Source: Microbacterium capsulatum
GTDB taxonomy: Bacteria; Actinomycetota; Actinomycetes; Actinomycetales; Microbacteriaceae
Direction of reading: 5' to 3'
Length of the DNA stretch: 64,000 nt
NCBI RefSeq assembly: GCF_030865425.1
Contig: NZ_JAVFCB010000003.1
Span: forward strand, 363,153-427,152
Below the pieces are notes generated by a model that ran no database searches, was not told the DNA's origin, and saw only the letters and a program-made list of their open reading frames with translations. Shown here one piece after another: positions 25,462-33,811 of the stretch. Position 1 is the stretch's first letter. Each line of letters starts with the position of its first letter. The position numbers and the translations under genes are program-made.

Positions 25462-26742
25462 CTACTTGTTGGCTGCGTCCTGCGCTGCCCGGATGAAGTC
25501 ACTGCCCGAGAGGCCGTTCAGGTACAGCTCTTGCCCCGCATGGGACAGCCCGCCCGCGACCGCGATCCAGTTGTCCCCGTACTTGTGCGGCTTGCTGTTG
25601 TTCTCGACGTACTTCGCGATCGAGTTGACCGTGCCCGCCTCAGGGCTGGAGAAGTACGAATCCTTGTAACTGGACGAACGGGTGGGAACCTCGCCGCCGC
25701 TCGCCAGTCCGACCGCGGCCTTGGCCCCGGTCATGTACTCGATGAACTTCCACGCGGCGTCCACCTTCTTGCTCCCGGCACCGATACCCATCGTCCATCC
25801 GAAGGTCGCGCCGGTCTTGCCGCCCGTCGAGGCGGTCGGGAGATCGGTCCACTTGATGTCGGGGTTGGTCTTGCCGTACGTGACGATGCGTTCTGTGCCG
25901 AGGACGGCCATGGCGACGGTCCCGTTCGCGAGCCCATCGGTCACGGAGGAGTAAGTGTCCGACACGACGCTGCTGCCGAGGGCCTTCGCGTCGCGGAGTT
26001 TGGCGAGGAAGTCACCGAACTCGTCCGCCTTGGTGCCGGCGTATGCGGCCTTCCCCTTGTCGTTCCAGATGTTCTGCCCGACCTGGCTCATGAAGCAGTC
26101 GAAGAAGGTCGAGATGATCGCCGAGTTGTCGGTGTCGGAGAAGCCGGTGCCGAAGCCCGTGTATCCGGCCGCGGCCGCCTTGGCCGCGACGTCGACGACC
26201 TGGTCATAGGTGGTGGGTACGGTGGCGCCGATCTTGTCGAGGATCTTCTGGTTGTAGTACAGCGCGCACGTCCGGTACTCGTACGGCACAGCGACCTGCT
26301 TGCCGTCGGGGCCGGCGAGCGTCTTCGCGGGTCGCAACCAGTCCTTCACCGCGAGCGCATCCTTGGGCAACGGCGTGTAGGCGCCAGCTGCCGCCATCTG
26401 GGGCACCTGCGGGGTGAACATCTTGAACACGTCCGGGGACTGCCCGGCGGCAGCCGCCTGGGGAAGCCTGCTGATCATGTCGCCGAGCGGCACGACGGAC
26501 AGGTTGATCTTGATGTCGGGATTGGCTTTTTCGAACGCGGCGATGTTGTCCCGCAACGCATTCGAGCGCGGGTTGTCCTGGCTCGGGTCCAGGAAGTCCC
26601 AATATGTCAGCGTCACAGGGCCCTTGGCGCTGTCACCACCTCCCTTGGTGCCTCCGGAGTCGTCCGCCGGCGCGCAGGCGGCCAGCATCAGCGTCGCCGC
26701 GGCAAGGCCTGCCACCGCGAGTTTCCAGCGCTTCATGATCAT
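25462..26742 (-). CDS. Sugar-binding lipoprotein of ABC transporter (SBP family 1)
   Basis: 426 residues. Signal peptide MKRWKLAVAGLAAATLMLAAC ends in a lipobox (LAAC, Cys near residue 23), so the protein is anchored outside the membrane. Body motifs of the CUT1 family: VTLTYWDFLDPSQDN, FEKANPDIKINLSVVP, and ATFGWTMGIGAGSKKVDAAWKFIEYM. It delivers a mono- or oligosaccharide-type ligand to the MalF/MalG permeases. No ATPase gene is nearby, so a shared MsiK-type ATPase must energise the transporter, as is common in actinobacteria. AAGGAG precedes the ATG. Confidence 0.92.
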   Translation of the reverse strand: MIMKRWKLAVAGLAAATLMLAACAPADDSGGTKGGGDSAKGPVTLTYWDFLDPSQDNPRSNALRDNIAAFEKANPDIKINLSVVPLGDMISRLPQAAAAGQSPDVFKMFTPQVPQMAAAGAYTPLPKDALAVKDWLRPAKTLAGPDGKQVAVPYEYRTCALYYNQKILDKIGATVPTTYDQVVDVAAKAAAAGYTGFGTGFSDTDNSAIISTFFDCFMSQVGQNIWNDKGKAAYAGTKADEFGDFLAKLRDAKALGSSVVSDTYSSVTDGLANGTVAMAVLGTERIVTYGKTNPDIKWTDLPTASTGGKTGATFGWTMGIGAGSKKVDAAWKFIEYMTGAKAAVGLASGGEVPTRSSSYKDSYFSSPEAGTVNSIAKYVENNSKPHKYGDNWIAVAGGLSHAGQELYLNGLSGSDFIRAAQDAANK

Positions 26743-26799
26743 CCACTCTCTCCTTTGAGATCAGTCGCTTGCGTGAGAGCCGTCAACGCCTGGGACGTG

Positions 26800-27402
26800 C
26801 TAGCTAGTCGGCGCTCGTTCAGCAATTCGGCTTCGGAGCCCACAGGGAACGACTCCTGACGTGATATTAGCATCGTTCGACAGATATATGTCGATTTTTT
26901 TCATAACAGTTGCCGCAGCGCGACCGAACGATGCGAGGTCCTCGTCAGGACCGGGTAATGAGGATCGTGACGGGCCGCGAGCCGTCAGATGCTCCTCGGT
27001 GTAAAGGGCTCCTCGTCGACGCAGAGCCTCGCGCATCCCGAGCAGGAATCGCGATCCTCCGACTCCGCCGGCGAGGACGACGCAGCCAGTTGTCGTCCGG
27101 TCACCTCTCCAATGAGCAGGGTCGGCGATGAAGGGTCCTCGAGGGTGTCGACGTCCCAGCGCAGGCTGGATGACAGCGGGAGTGACAGCGTCCAGTAGCC
27201 GGCCGCGACATGGCGTCGAAGTGAGCCGGGGACCGAAATGCGTCACCAACTCGCCATCAGGGATTCCACTGACCATCGTCGATCCGGTGCCCTCCTTGTC
27301 GGGGACCACTGCGATCCGATGCTCCGACGCGAGTGTCAGGGCTTCAGCGAGATCGTCGGATTGCAGGAACGGCAGGTCCCCGACGACGACTCCGCATTTC
27401 AT
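26800..27402 (-). pseudogene. cofC: Decayed cofC-cofD (F420 biosynthesis) fragment
   Basis: The frame from 27402 begins VVVGDLPFLQSDDLAEAL and continues to EGTGSTMVSG and VTHFGP, the second half of CofC (2-phospholactate guanylyltransferase). The N-terminal half is missing. At the GGGG run 27228-27231 (CCCC on the coding strand) one extra base shifts the frame. In the next frame the true CofC C-terminus continues (GSLRRHVAAG, then RWDVDTLED). Further on the original frame shows CVVLAGGVGGSRFLLGMREAL, the first residues of CofD, after which similarity ends. The open frame is thus a chance fusion of two broken genes. Confidence 0.65.
26877..26894. promoter_or_regulatory. TCGACA-N6-TGTCGA inverted repeat upstream of the ABC operon
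   Basis: 18-bp near-palindrome in an AT-rich patch, about 135 bp upstream of the binding-protein start. TAATAT at 26864-26868 on the minus strand could be the -10 box just downstream. The same hexamers recur at 27405 and 31676/31697. Confidence 0.45.
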
Positions 27403-27404
27403 AT

Positions 27405-27419
27405 TGTCGACTTTCGACA
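27405..27419. promoter_or_regulatory. TGTCGA-N3-TCGACA inverted repeat
   Basis: Perfect 6-bp arms, AT-rich context, followed by CTCTATA twice (27421 and 27436). It lies between the end of the SDR operon and the cofC relic. Probably the same regulator as 26877. Confidence 0.4.
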
Positions 27420-27456
27420 GCTCTATACCGATAGTCTCTATAACTTGCCGGGGGAT

Positions 27457-28218
27457 TCATGATCCCATCCCGAGATGCGCGCCACCGGCGACATCCAGGG
27501 TGACCCCGGTGATGTACCGGTTGCGTGGGTCCGTGAGGAACAGCGCGGCACTGGCGATCTCCTCGGGCTGTGCGAACCGCCGCATGGGCAGCTGCGCGGC
27601 ACGCGCCGCTCGCGCCTGGCGGGCGGCCTCCGCGTCGGGGCCGGAAGCGTCCGCCAGCTGCGCCCACATGCGGGTCTCGGTAGGTCCCGGGGCGATCGCG
27701 TTGACCGAGATGCCCGCCGGACCGAGAATCTGGGCCATCGACCAAGTGATGTGGAGCACCGCGATCTTGCTCGCGTTGTACGGGAGGTACGTCGTCCGCG
27801 CCTCCTTCGCCGCCACCGAGGAGAGCAGCAGAATGGACCCCTTGATCCCGCGGTCCCGCATGACCTGCGCCGCCTCGCGCGTGACCGTGAAGCTCGCCGT
27901 GGCGTTGATGCTCATGATGCGCTCGAACTCCGCCGTGGTGGTGCTCATCGGATCGACGGTGTCTCCGAGGACGCCGGCGGCGTGCAGGAGCACGTCGATG
28001 CGACCGAATTTCTCGACGATCTCGGCGAGCGTCGCCTTGACCGCCGCCTCATCGGTGACGTCGAGGTCATAGTATGCAGCGGCGTCACCCGCCGTGGCCG
28101 GCCCGCGATCGGTGTTGACGACGGTGGCACCTAGCTCCACGTACGCGGCCACCATCGCCGCGCCGATGCCCCCGTTGCCACCGGTGACGACGACCACCTG
28201 ATCTGCTGCATTCACCAT
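27457..28218 (-). CDS. SDR-family oxidoreductase
   Basis: 253 residues from the ATG at 28218, preceded by GAGGGAG. Classical SDR: VVVTGGNGGIGAAMVAAY cofactor loop, DLDV acidic adenine contact, HAAGVLG in place of NNAG, LLLSSVAA serine, YNASK catalytic Tyr/Lys, and APGPTETRM. NAD(H)-type from the Asp/Arg after strand 2 (VNTDRG). Last gene of the minus-strand operon that starts at 31624, 13 bp after a Gfo/Idh gene. Confidence 0.88.
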   Translation of the reverse strand: MVNAADQVVVVTGGNGGIGAAMVAAYVELGATVVNTDRGPATAGDAAAYYDLDVTDEAAVKATLAEIVEKFGRIDVLLHAAGVLGDTVDPMSTTTAEFERIMSINATASFTVTREAAQVMRDRGIKGSILLLSSVAAKEARTTYLPYNASKIAVLHITWSMAQILGPAGISVNAIAPGPTETRMWAQLADASGPDAEAARQARAARAAQLPMRRFAQPEEIASAALFLTDPRNRYITGVTLDVAGGAHLGMGS

Positions 28219-28231
28219 GATCTGAACTCCC

Positions 28232-29218
28232 TCACTTCTTCGCGTGGCTGGACCACTCGCGGCCGACCTGTTCCTCGGTCGGAAGCCCGGCTGCGGACAG
28301 GATCCACTCGAGCAGGGCCTGCGTCTTGACCGCTTCACGTCCGGACGTGAGCGGCTCCCCTCGATCGCGCACGCGCTCGAGGAAGTGGTCGACGGCGCCG
28401 GCGAACCCGAGGGTGTGGGTCGCCGTCGCCCATCCGTACGCCTCCGGCGTCATCTCCCGGATTGCCGTGGCGCCGTCGCGGGTGATCCTCACCGAGTCGG
28501 GAGCGAGTATCTCCGCACTCACTGCGTCGCCATAGGCGTCGAGCTTCTCCCCCCAATTGCCGGCGTTCCGGGCGGCCATGAGGACTCCCGTATGCCCGTT
28601 GTCGAAATGAACGAGCGCGGCGACGCCGTCTTCCTGCCACTGGTCACCGCCCGCGGCTCGCGCGGTGACCTCGACGGGCTCGCCCCCGCAGTACCAGCGG
28701 ATCAGGTCGATCATGTGGATGGCATTCTCGAAGGTCGCCCGGTATTCGGACCCAGCCCGGTTCTTCTGAGCGACACAGAATGTCGCACCGGCAGCGGAGA
28801 ACGCCGCGCGACCAGACTCGTAGACGGGCGCGAACCGACGGTTGAAGCCGACCATAAGCACGCGGCCGTTCTCGGTCGCCAGGCGCTCGAGCATCTCGGC
28901 GTCGTCCAGCCGTGTCGCCAGCGGCTTCTCGCAGAAGACGTCGACTCCAGCCTCGAGCGCGCTTCGCGCGGCGTGAACATGCTCCGAGCGCGGCGTCAGG
29001 ATGAAGATCGCGTCCAGCTGCTCGCTGCCGAGCATGTCTTCGACGGTGCCGTAGGCGCGGTGGAATCCCCACCGCCGCATCAGGGGCTCCGGATCCTCCC
29101 GTCGCGTGACCAGGGCTGCCAGTTCGACATCGTCCCTCGCGACGAGCGACGGGAGCTGGGCGATGCTGGCGATGTTCCCGGCACCGACGACCCCGACTCG
29201 CAGTCGTCGGACGCTCAT
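28232..29218 (-). CDS. Gfo/Idh/MocA-family oxidoreductase
   Basis: 328 residues from ATG 29218; the start overlaps the upstream epimerase stop by 4 bp (ATGA). Rossmann loop VGVVGAGNIASIAQLPSL, EKP motif VFCEKPLATRLDDAEM, and VGFNRRFAPVY. The catalytic His region is ENAIHMIDLIRWY. Distinct from the other two Gfo/Idh proteins in the island, so three separate oxidation or reduction steps are likely. Confidence 0.88.
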   Translation of the reverse strand: MSVRRLRVGVVGAGNIASIAQLPSLVARDDVELAALVTRREDPEPLMRRWGFHRAYGTVEDMLGSEQLDAIFILTPRSEHVHAARSALEAGVDVFCEKPLATRLDDAEMLERLATENGRVLMVGFNRRFAPVYESGRAAFSAAGATFCVAQKNRAGSEYRATFENAIHMIDLIRWYCGGEPVEVTARAAGGDQWQEDGVAALVHFDNGHTGVLMAARNAGNWGEKLDAYGDAVSAEILAPDSVRITRDGATAIREMTPEAYGWATATHTLGFAGAVDHFLERVRDRGEPLTSGREAVKTQALLEWILSAAGLPTEEQVGREWSSHAKK

Positions 29219-30108
29219 CGCGCGACTCCGAGTCCGCTCAGCAGCTCCCTGAGGATCGCCGCCCCGCGACTGAACCCGGCGTCCGGATCGGGCAGGTCCT
29301 GCGGGTGCCAGCGGTATTCGTATTCCAGCGTCAGGACGTCGTCGTAGCCGCGCCGCACGAGCTCCGCGATGATCTCGTCCCACGGGACCACACCCTCACC
29401 GACAACGCGCGACCTGACGGCGCGCTCCTCCGCCTTCACGCGTGCCGTGTCGCTCGCCCGGAACGGCGCATTCGGGTCCTTGAACACCAGGTCCTTCACG
29501 TGGACGTGTCTGATGAGGTCGCCCTGGACGGCGAACGCCTGCTGCCAGTCCTCATCATGCGTGAACGTCAGGTTCGCCTGGTCGTACAGCACGCCGACGG
29601 ACGGAGCAGCAACCTCTCGGACCAGTCGCGCGGTGCTCGCCGCGGTCTGCGTCATGGTGCCGAAATGGTTCTCCACGCCCAGCACGACCCCCGCATCTGC
29701 AGCGTCGATGGCGAGCACCTCGAGCGCCTTGCGGAGCTGGCTCCAGTGGGCATCCCAATCGGTGTCGCCGTCATGCCAGGAGCCGGCGTAGACGCGGACG
29801 CGAGATGCGCCGACGGTGTGAGCGGCGGCGATGCACGCGCGCAGCTCGTCCACACCCGCGCTCCAGGACGCGTCGTCGAGGCTGTTGATGGCGGTCGTGT
29901 AAGGGGTGAGCGCGACGATGGGAACTCCCTCGTCCCGCGCTATCTCCGCCGCCTCAGCGGACGCGCGCTCGTCGTTGGGTGCGATCGCCGCGGCGTAGTC
30001 CTGCTGATAGATGACCTCGGCCGCATCGAGTCCCGCCGTGCGGAACAGCCGCAATGCGCCTCGGAGGTCGTGGTCGGGTGTGCCGAGGGTGTGCCCTGCG
30101 ATGATCAT
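29215..30108 (-). CDS. Sugar-phosphate isomerase/epimerase-type TIM barrel (IolE/IolI-like)
   Basis: 297 residues from ATG 30108. AP-endonuclease-2 TIM barrel with a metal site: the VENHFGTMT strand (Glu), LYDQANLTFTHDEDW (Asp), IRHVHVKDLVF (His) and LEYEYRWHPQD (Glu). Members isomerise, epimerise or dehydrate keto-sugars and inososes. Overlaps both neighbours by 4 bp. Works naturally after a Gfo/Idh enzyme has made a keto intermediate. Confidence 0.85.
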   Translation of the reverse strand: MIIAGHTLGTPDHDLRGALRLFRTAGLDAAEVIYQQDYAAAIAPNDERASAEAAEIARDEGVPIVALTPYTTAINSLDDASWSAGVDELRACIAAAHTVGASRVRVYAGSWHDGDTDWDAHWSQLRKALEVLAIDAADAGVVLGVENHFGTMTQTAASTARLVREVAAPSVGVLYDQANLTFTHDEDWQQAFAVQGDLIRHVHVKDLVFKDPNAPFRASDTARVKAEERAVRSRVVGEGVVPWDEIIAELVRRGYDDVLTLEYEYRWHPQDLPDPDAGFSRGAAILRELLSGLGVAR

Positions 30109-30653
30109 GACGATGTGGGTCCTTCTGTGTGAGTGGTCCAGTCGGCGGGGCCGACGAGGTGTGGTGGGTTCTGCACTCGGGACCGATCGACGAGTTCGAT
30201 CAGCAGGCCCCAAGGCGTGACGAAGTAGCCCCAGCGGTTGCCCGCCACGGCAGGGCTGTCACCGGCGACCTCCTTGCGCTCGCCGAGGATGCGGACTCCG
30301 GGAATCTTCCTGAGGATCTCGAACGAGTCGTCGACATCGTCGACGGTGAAGCAGAGGTGGTGGCCCCCGACGTCGCTGTGGCGCGGATGCTGGAGGCGCC
30401 GGTCCGCCGTCCGCCACTGGAACAACTCGACGTTCAGGTTGGGAGGCATCCGCAGCATCGCCAACTCGAGCTGCGCGTCGGCGGGGACCTCGAAGTTCTC
30501 CGGCATGAAGTCGGCATCCGGGCCGCGCGTCGATCGGTACAGCTCCTCCGCGCCGAACACCTCGACGAAGAAGCTCACCGCCTCGTCGAGGTCGGGAACG
30601 GTATAGGCGGCGTGATCCACGTAGCGCACGCCCGGCAGTCGTCGTCCAGTCAT
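30105..30653 (-). CDS. VOC-superfamily protein (glyoxalase/dioxygenase fold)
   Basis: 182 residues. Two beta-alpha-beta-beta-beta modules: VDHAAYTVPDLDEAVSFFVEVFGAEE and GHHLCFTVDDVDDSFEILRKIPGVRI. Metal ligands are likely His15 (VDHAAYTV), a mid-chain Glu in NVELFQW, a His in GGHHLCF and Glu in LLIELVDRS. It could be an isomerase, lyase or dioxygenase; chemistry not predictable. 4-bp overlaps on both sides. Confidence 0.82.
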   Translation of the reverse strand: MTGRRLPGVRYVDHAAYTVPDLDEAVSFFVEVFGAEELYRSTRGPDADFMPENFEVPADAQLELAMLRMPPNLNVELFQWRTADRRLQHPRHSDVGGHHLCFTVDDVDDSFEILRKIPGVRILGERKEVAGDSPAVAGNRWGYFVTPWGLLIELVDRSRVQNPPHLVGPADWTTHTEGPTSS

Positions 30654-31624
30654 GGGGTCAGGTTCCCTTCTGAATAGGCGTCCCACACGATCGCCATGGC
30701 ATCTTCGAGGTCCCTTATGCCGGGTAGTCCCTCGAAACCCTGGTCCAGAGTGTCGGCGACGGCGTCGACGAACCGGTCGTAGAGGGGATCACTGTCCACG
30801 TCGATCGTGCGGGTCGCTGTCGCGCCATCCGTGGCTGTGAAGGAGGCCGTCCCGTCGGTCCAGATGCTCGCCACCCCGTTCGGCCCGATCCGCGTGAACG
30901 AGCAGTGCCGCTTGAGGGCCGAACCGGGGAATGCGTAGCCCACCTGGATGGTGCAGATCCGGCCGTCGGATGTCGTGAGCGTCAACGACCCGAAGTCTTC
31001 GACGCCGCGCCCATGGAGGGCCGACGACAGTGCGGCCGAGACCGTCGCCTCTCGCTGCCCTGCCGATCTCAGGAACATGTCGATGAAATGCGGTGCGAGA
31101 TTGATGACACAGCCGCCTCCGGAGCGCGATCGCTCCACCATCCAGGGACTGCCGTTGCTCAGATACCGGTCCGGAGGGCCCGCGATGAACTGCGTGCTCT
31201 CGTACACGGCCGGGCCCGCCTGCGACAACCACTGCTCGGTGGGCCCGCCTCGCTGCACGAACGTGACCGCGATGGGCACACCGGCAGATTCAGCGGCCGC
31301 GCGGACATCGGCGACCTCGCTCCGGGAGACACCTGCCGGCTTCTCCACGACGAAAGGAATCCGCGCATCGATCAGCGCCAGGCACGCCTCTCGCATCTGG
31401 TCATGCGGAACGAACACGTAGGCGAGTTCGGCATCAGGGTGCGCCGCGAGCAGATCCTGCCAGCGCCCGTAGACCGGGGCATCCCACAGGTCGGCGTAGC
31501 GGCGAGCGCTGCCAGCATCCTCGTCGCTCACCCCTATGACGTCATGACGAACTCCGATCCGCTCCGCGCAGAGCGGAACGTGCCAGTGCGACGGACCGAA
31601 GACCATCGTTCGTGCTGGTTTCAT
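30650..31624 (-). CDS. Gfo/Idh/MocA-family oxidoreductase, first gene of minus operon
   Basis: 324 residues from ATG 31624 (GGAG seven bases upstream); a longer start at 31636 lacks a site. N-terminus TMVFGPSHWHVPLCAERIG is an unusual Rossmann loop in which GxGxxG is replaced by GPSHWH. The family EKP motif is intact: VVEKPAGVSRSEVAD, with the GGGCVINLAPHFIDMFL catalytic His region. The odd nucleotide loop may mean altered cofactor use. Divergent from eda across 99 bp. Confidence 0.82.
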   Translation of the reverse strand: MKPARTMVFGPSHWHVPLCAERIGVRHDVIGVSDEDAGSARRYADLWDAPVYGRWQDLLAAHPDAELAYVFVPHDQMREACLALIDARIPFVVEKPAGVSRSEVADVRAAAESAGVPIAVTFVQRGGPTEQWLSQAGPAVYESTQFIAGPPDRYLSNGSPWMVERSRSGGGCVINLAPHFIDMFLRSAGQREATVSAALSSALHGRGVEDFGSLTLTTSDGRICTIQVGYAFPGSALKRHCSFTRIGPNGVASIWTDGTASFTATDGATATRTIDVDSDPLYDRFVDAVADTLDQGFEGLPGIRDLEDAMAIVWDAYSEGNLTP

Positions 31625-31723
31625 GCGGGCTCCCATGATCGGCCACCGCTTCGATGCGGCACCTCTGGACAGTTTTGTCGAAGACTACTATATTGATGTC
31701 GAGCGACGATATAAAGGGGTTTC
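31625..31723. promoter_or_regulatory. Divergent promoter region with paired TGTCGA boxes
   Basis: TGTCGA at 31676-31681 and again at 31697-31702, 21 bp apart (two helical turns), within an AT-rich core containing TATATT and GATATAAA. AAAGGGG at 31714-31719 is the ribosome site of eda. The hexamer matches the boxes at 26877 and 27405. Confidence 0.5.
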
Positions 31724-32365
31724 ATGAACGCGAAGTTGCGGACGCTGACGAACATCCACTCGACCGGCACTGTTGTCATCGTGCGGCTCGACGACGCAGA
31801 CGAGGCGCTGCGCGCCTCGCGAGCCGCCATCGAGGGGGGCGTGAGGGCGATCGAGATCACGCTGTCCACCGAGGGCGCCCTCGGCGTCATCGAACGACTT
31901 GCGAACAAGTACGGCTCCGAGGTGTCGATCGGAGCAGGCACCGTCATCGACGAGCCGATGGCGTACGCATCTGTCTCCGCGGGCGCCTCCTTCGTCGTGA
32001 GCCCGAACCTCAGCCGCGCGATGCTTCGCGCTGCCAACCGATACCAGGTGGTCTCGATCAGCGGGGCGTACTCCCCCACCGAGATCCTGGAGACGGCCGA
32101 AGAAGGCGCCGACATCGTCAAGCTCTTCCCGGCGGACGCCGGTCCGGACTACGCCAAGGCGGTGCTCGCACCTCTCTCGCAGATCGCCCTGATGCCGGCG
32201 GGAGGCGTCGACGAGCACAACGTCGAGGACTGGTTCGCGGCTGGGGTGTGCGCGGTCGGCGTCGGGAGCAGCATCACGAAGGCGGCGAGACCGGACGGCG
32301 ACTACGCACGCGTGACGACAGCGGCTCAGCGGTTCCTCGCCGCCGTCGAAGCCGCGCGAGGCTGA
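31724..32365 (+). CDS. eda: 2-dehydro-3-deoxyphosphogluconate / 4-hydroxy-2-oxoglutarate aldolase
   Basis: 213 residues. KDPG-aldolase TIM barrel: AIEGGVRAIEITLST with the catalytic Glu, GAGTVIDE, VVSPNLSRAM, the Schiff-base lysine in GADIVKLFPAD, and MPAGGVDEHNVEDWFAAG. Cleaves a 2-keto-3-deoxy sugar acid (phosphate) to pyruvate plus an aldehyde. It heads the plus-strand operon and marks the pathway as ending in a 2-keto-3-deoxy acid. Confidence 0.92.
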   Translation: MNAKLRTLTNIHSTGTVVIVRLDDADEALRASRAAIEGGVRAIEITLSTEGALGVIERLANKYGSEVSIGAGTVIDEPMAYASVSAGASFVVSPNLSRAMLRAANRYQVVSISGAYSPTEILETAEEGADIVKLFPADAGPDYAKAVLAPLSQIALMPAGGVDEHNVEDWFAAGVCAVGVGSSITKAARPDGDYARVTTAAQRFLAAVEAARG

Positions 32366-32366
32366 C

Positions 32367-32984
32367 ATGCCGTTCGCCGTCGCCGTTGTGGGCCCCGCCG
32401 GCTCCGGAAAATCGACGGTGGCTCGCGAGCTCGCCCGTCGGTCGTCCGCGATGTATCTGGACAAGGACACCCTGGCCGGACCACTCGTCGAAGCAGCCCT
32501 CGCCGCGAGCGGAAACGCAAGCAGCGACCGAGAGAGCAGCGAGTTCTACCGGACCCGGCTCATGCCGTCCGAGTACTCGGCACTCTTCGCAGTGGCCGGC
32601 GACAATCTGCGTCTGGGGCACGACGTCGTCCTGGACGCGCCTTTCGCCGCATATCTGGACAGTCCCGACTTCTTCCTCCGGTCGGCCGCCGAGGGCGGTT
32701 GGCCGGGCACCGCTTTCTTCACCCTCCGCGTCGTTGCTCCGGAAGCGACCATCAAGGCGCGGCTCATCCAACGCGGTTTGGCACGCGACGCCGTGAAGCT
32801 CGGCGATTGGGACACGTTCTGGACCAGATGGGGAACGACCCCGGTCGCCTGGGAGGGCGTACACGTTCTCGATGTGCTGAACGACGACGCCGGCGCGGAT
32901 GTCGGCACCGTGCTCGAACAGATCCGTGACGCCGAAGGCATCGAAGCGAACACCGACCAACCACCCTCAGGAGAGATCCGATGA
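32367..32984 (+). CDS. P-loop small-molecule kinase (gluconokinase/AAA-like)
   Basis: 205 residues. Walker A GPAGSGKSTVAREL (residues 9-22), a DKD substrate-binding segment after strand 2 (MYLDKDTLAGPLVE), a Walker-B-like VVLDAPFAAYL and a lid KARLIQRGLARD. Size and layout suit a sugar-acid or nucleoside kinase. One base separates it from eda and it overlaps the next gene by 4 bp, so phosphorylation of the 2-keto-3-deoxy acid or its precursor is the likely job. Confidence 0.75.
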   Translation: MPFAVAVVGPAGSGKSTVARELARRSSAMYLDKDTLAGPLVEAALAASGNASSDRESSEFYRTRLMPSEYSALFAVAGDNLRLGHDVVLDAPFAAYLDSPDFFLRSAAEGGWPGTAFFTLRVVAPEATIKARLIQRGLARDAVKLGDWDTFWTRWGTTPVAWEGVHVLDVLNDDAGADVGTVLEQIRDAEGIEANTDQPPSGEIR

Positions 32985-33811
32985 TCATCAACACCTTTTC
33001 CTACCTCTGGTCCAAGACCGCTCCTGAAGCGATCGAGGAACTGGTCGAGAACGGCTACACGACATTCGAGATCCCGATCAGCTCACCGCACTGCTGGCCC
33101 GTGGAGATCTCCAGCTCGGAGCGCTCCGCCACCGCTGCACAACTGAACGGATCCGGCGCGAAGATCAGGTCGCTGAATGCCGGCGGTTACGACCTCAATC
33201 TGGCAAGCCCGGCCGCGAGCGTGCGACGCCGGAGCATCGAGCACATCGACGCGGTGATCGAACTGGCGACAGAATGGAATGTCCCGGATATCGTCATCTC
33301 TCCCGGCACACGACGTCCGATGATCTCGCCTCCGCTCGAAAACGTGTACGGGTGGCTGTACGAGAGCCTGGAAGATCTCGTACCGCGGGCAAAGAAGGCC
33401 GGCAAGCGGCTCCTTTTCGAGAACACGCCCTTCTGCTTCACCCCCACGATCGAAGAGATCGCGGCCGTCGTCCGCACCGTCGACGACGACGCCCTCAGGA
33501 TCGTGCACGACGTCGCGAACGCCGCATACATCGGCGACGACCCGGTCGCGGCGCTGAAGGCGCACCACGAGCTGATCGGGCTCATGCACATCTCGGACAC
33601 CGGCACGGCCATCTGGGGCCACGACCCCATCGGCACCGGAGTGATCGACTGGGAGGAGCTGGGCCGTGCCGTCGAGTCGAACCTGGGAGTGGAAAACGTC
33701 GTCCTCGAGATCATTCGCCAAGAGAACCCTCTCGAGGAGTTCGCGCAGGCGATGCGGGAACTTCCCGCCTTCGGGTGGAACCTAGGAACCCGCGAGGAGG
33801 TTGCGCGATGA
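32981..33811 (+). CDS. Sugar-phosphate isomerase/epimerase-type TIM barrel
   Basis: 276 residues. AP-endonuclease-2 barrel with metal ligands in LFENTPFCFTP (Glu), IVHDVANAAYIG (Asp), IGLMHISDTG (His) and VVLEIIRQENP (Glu). Second barrel of this fold in the island, on the opposite strand from the first, so two different keto-sugar rearrangements are implied. Confidence 0.85.
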   Translation: MIINTFSYLWSKTAPEAIEELVENGYTTFEIPISSPHCWPVEISSSERSATAAQLNGSGAKIRSLNAGGYDLNLASPAASVRRRSIEHIDAVIELATEWNVPDIVISPGTRRPMISPPLENVYGWLYESLEDLVPRAKKAGKRLLFENTPFCFTPTIEEIAAVVRTVDDDALRIVHDVANAAYIGDDPVAALKAHHELIGLMHISDTGTAIWGHDPIGTGVIDWEELGRAVESNLGVENVVLEIIRQENPLEEFAQAMRELPAFGWNLGTREEVAR

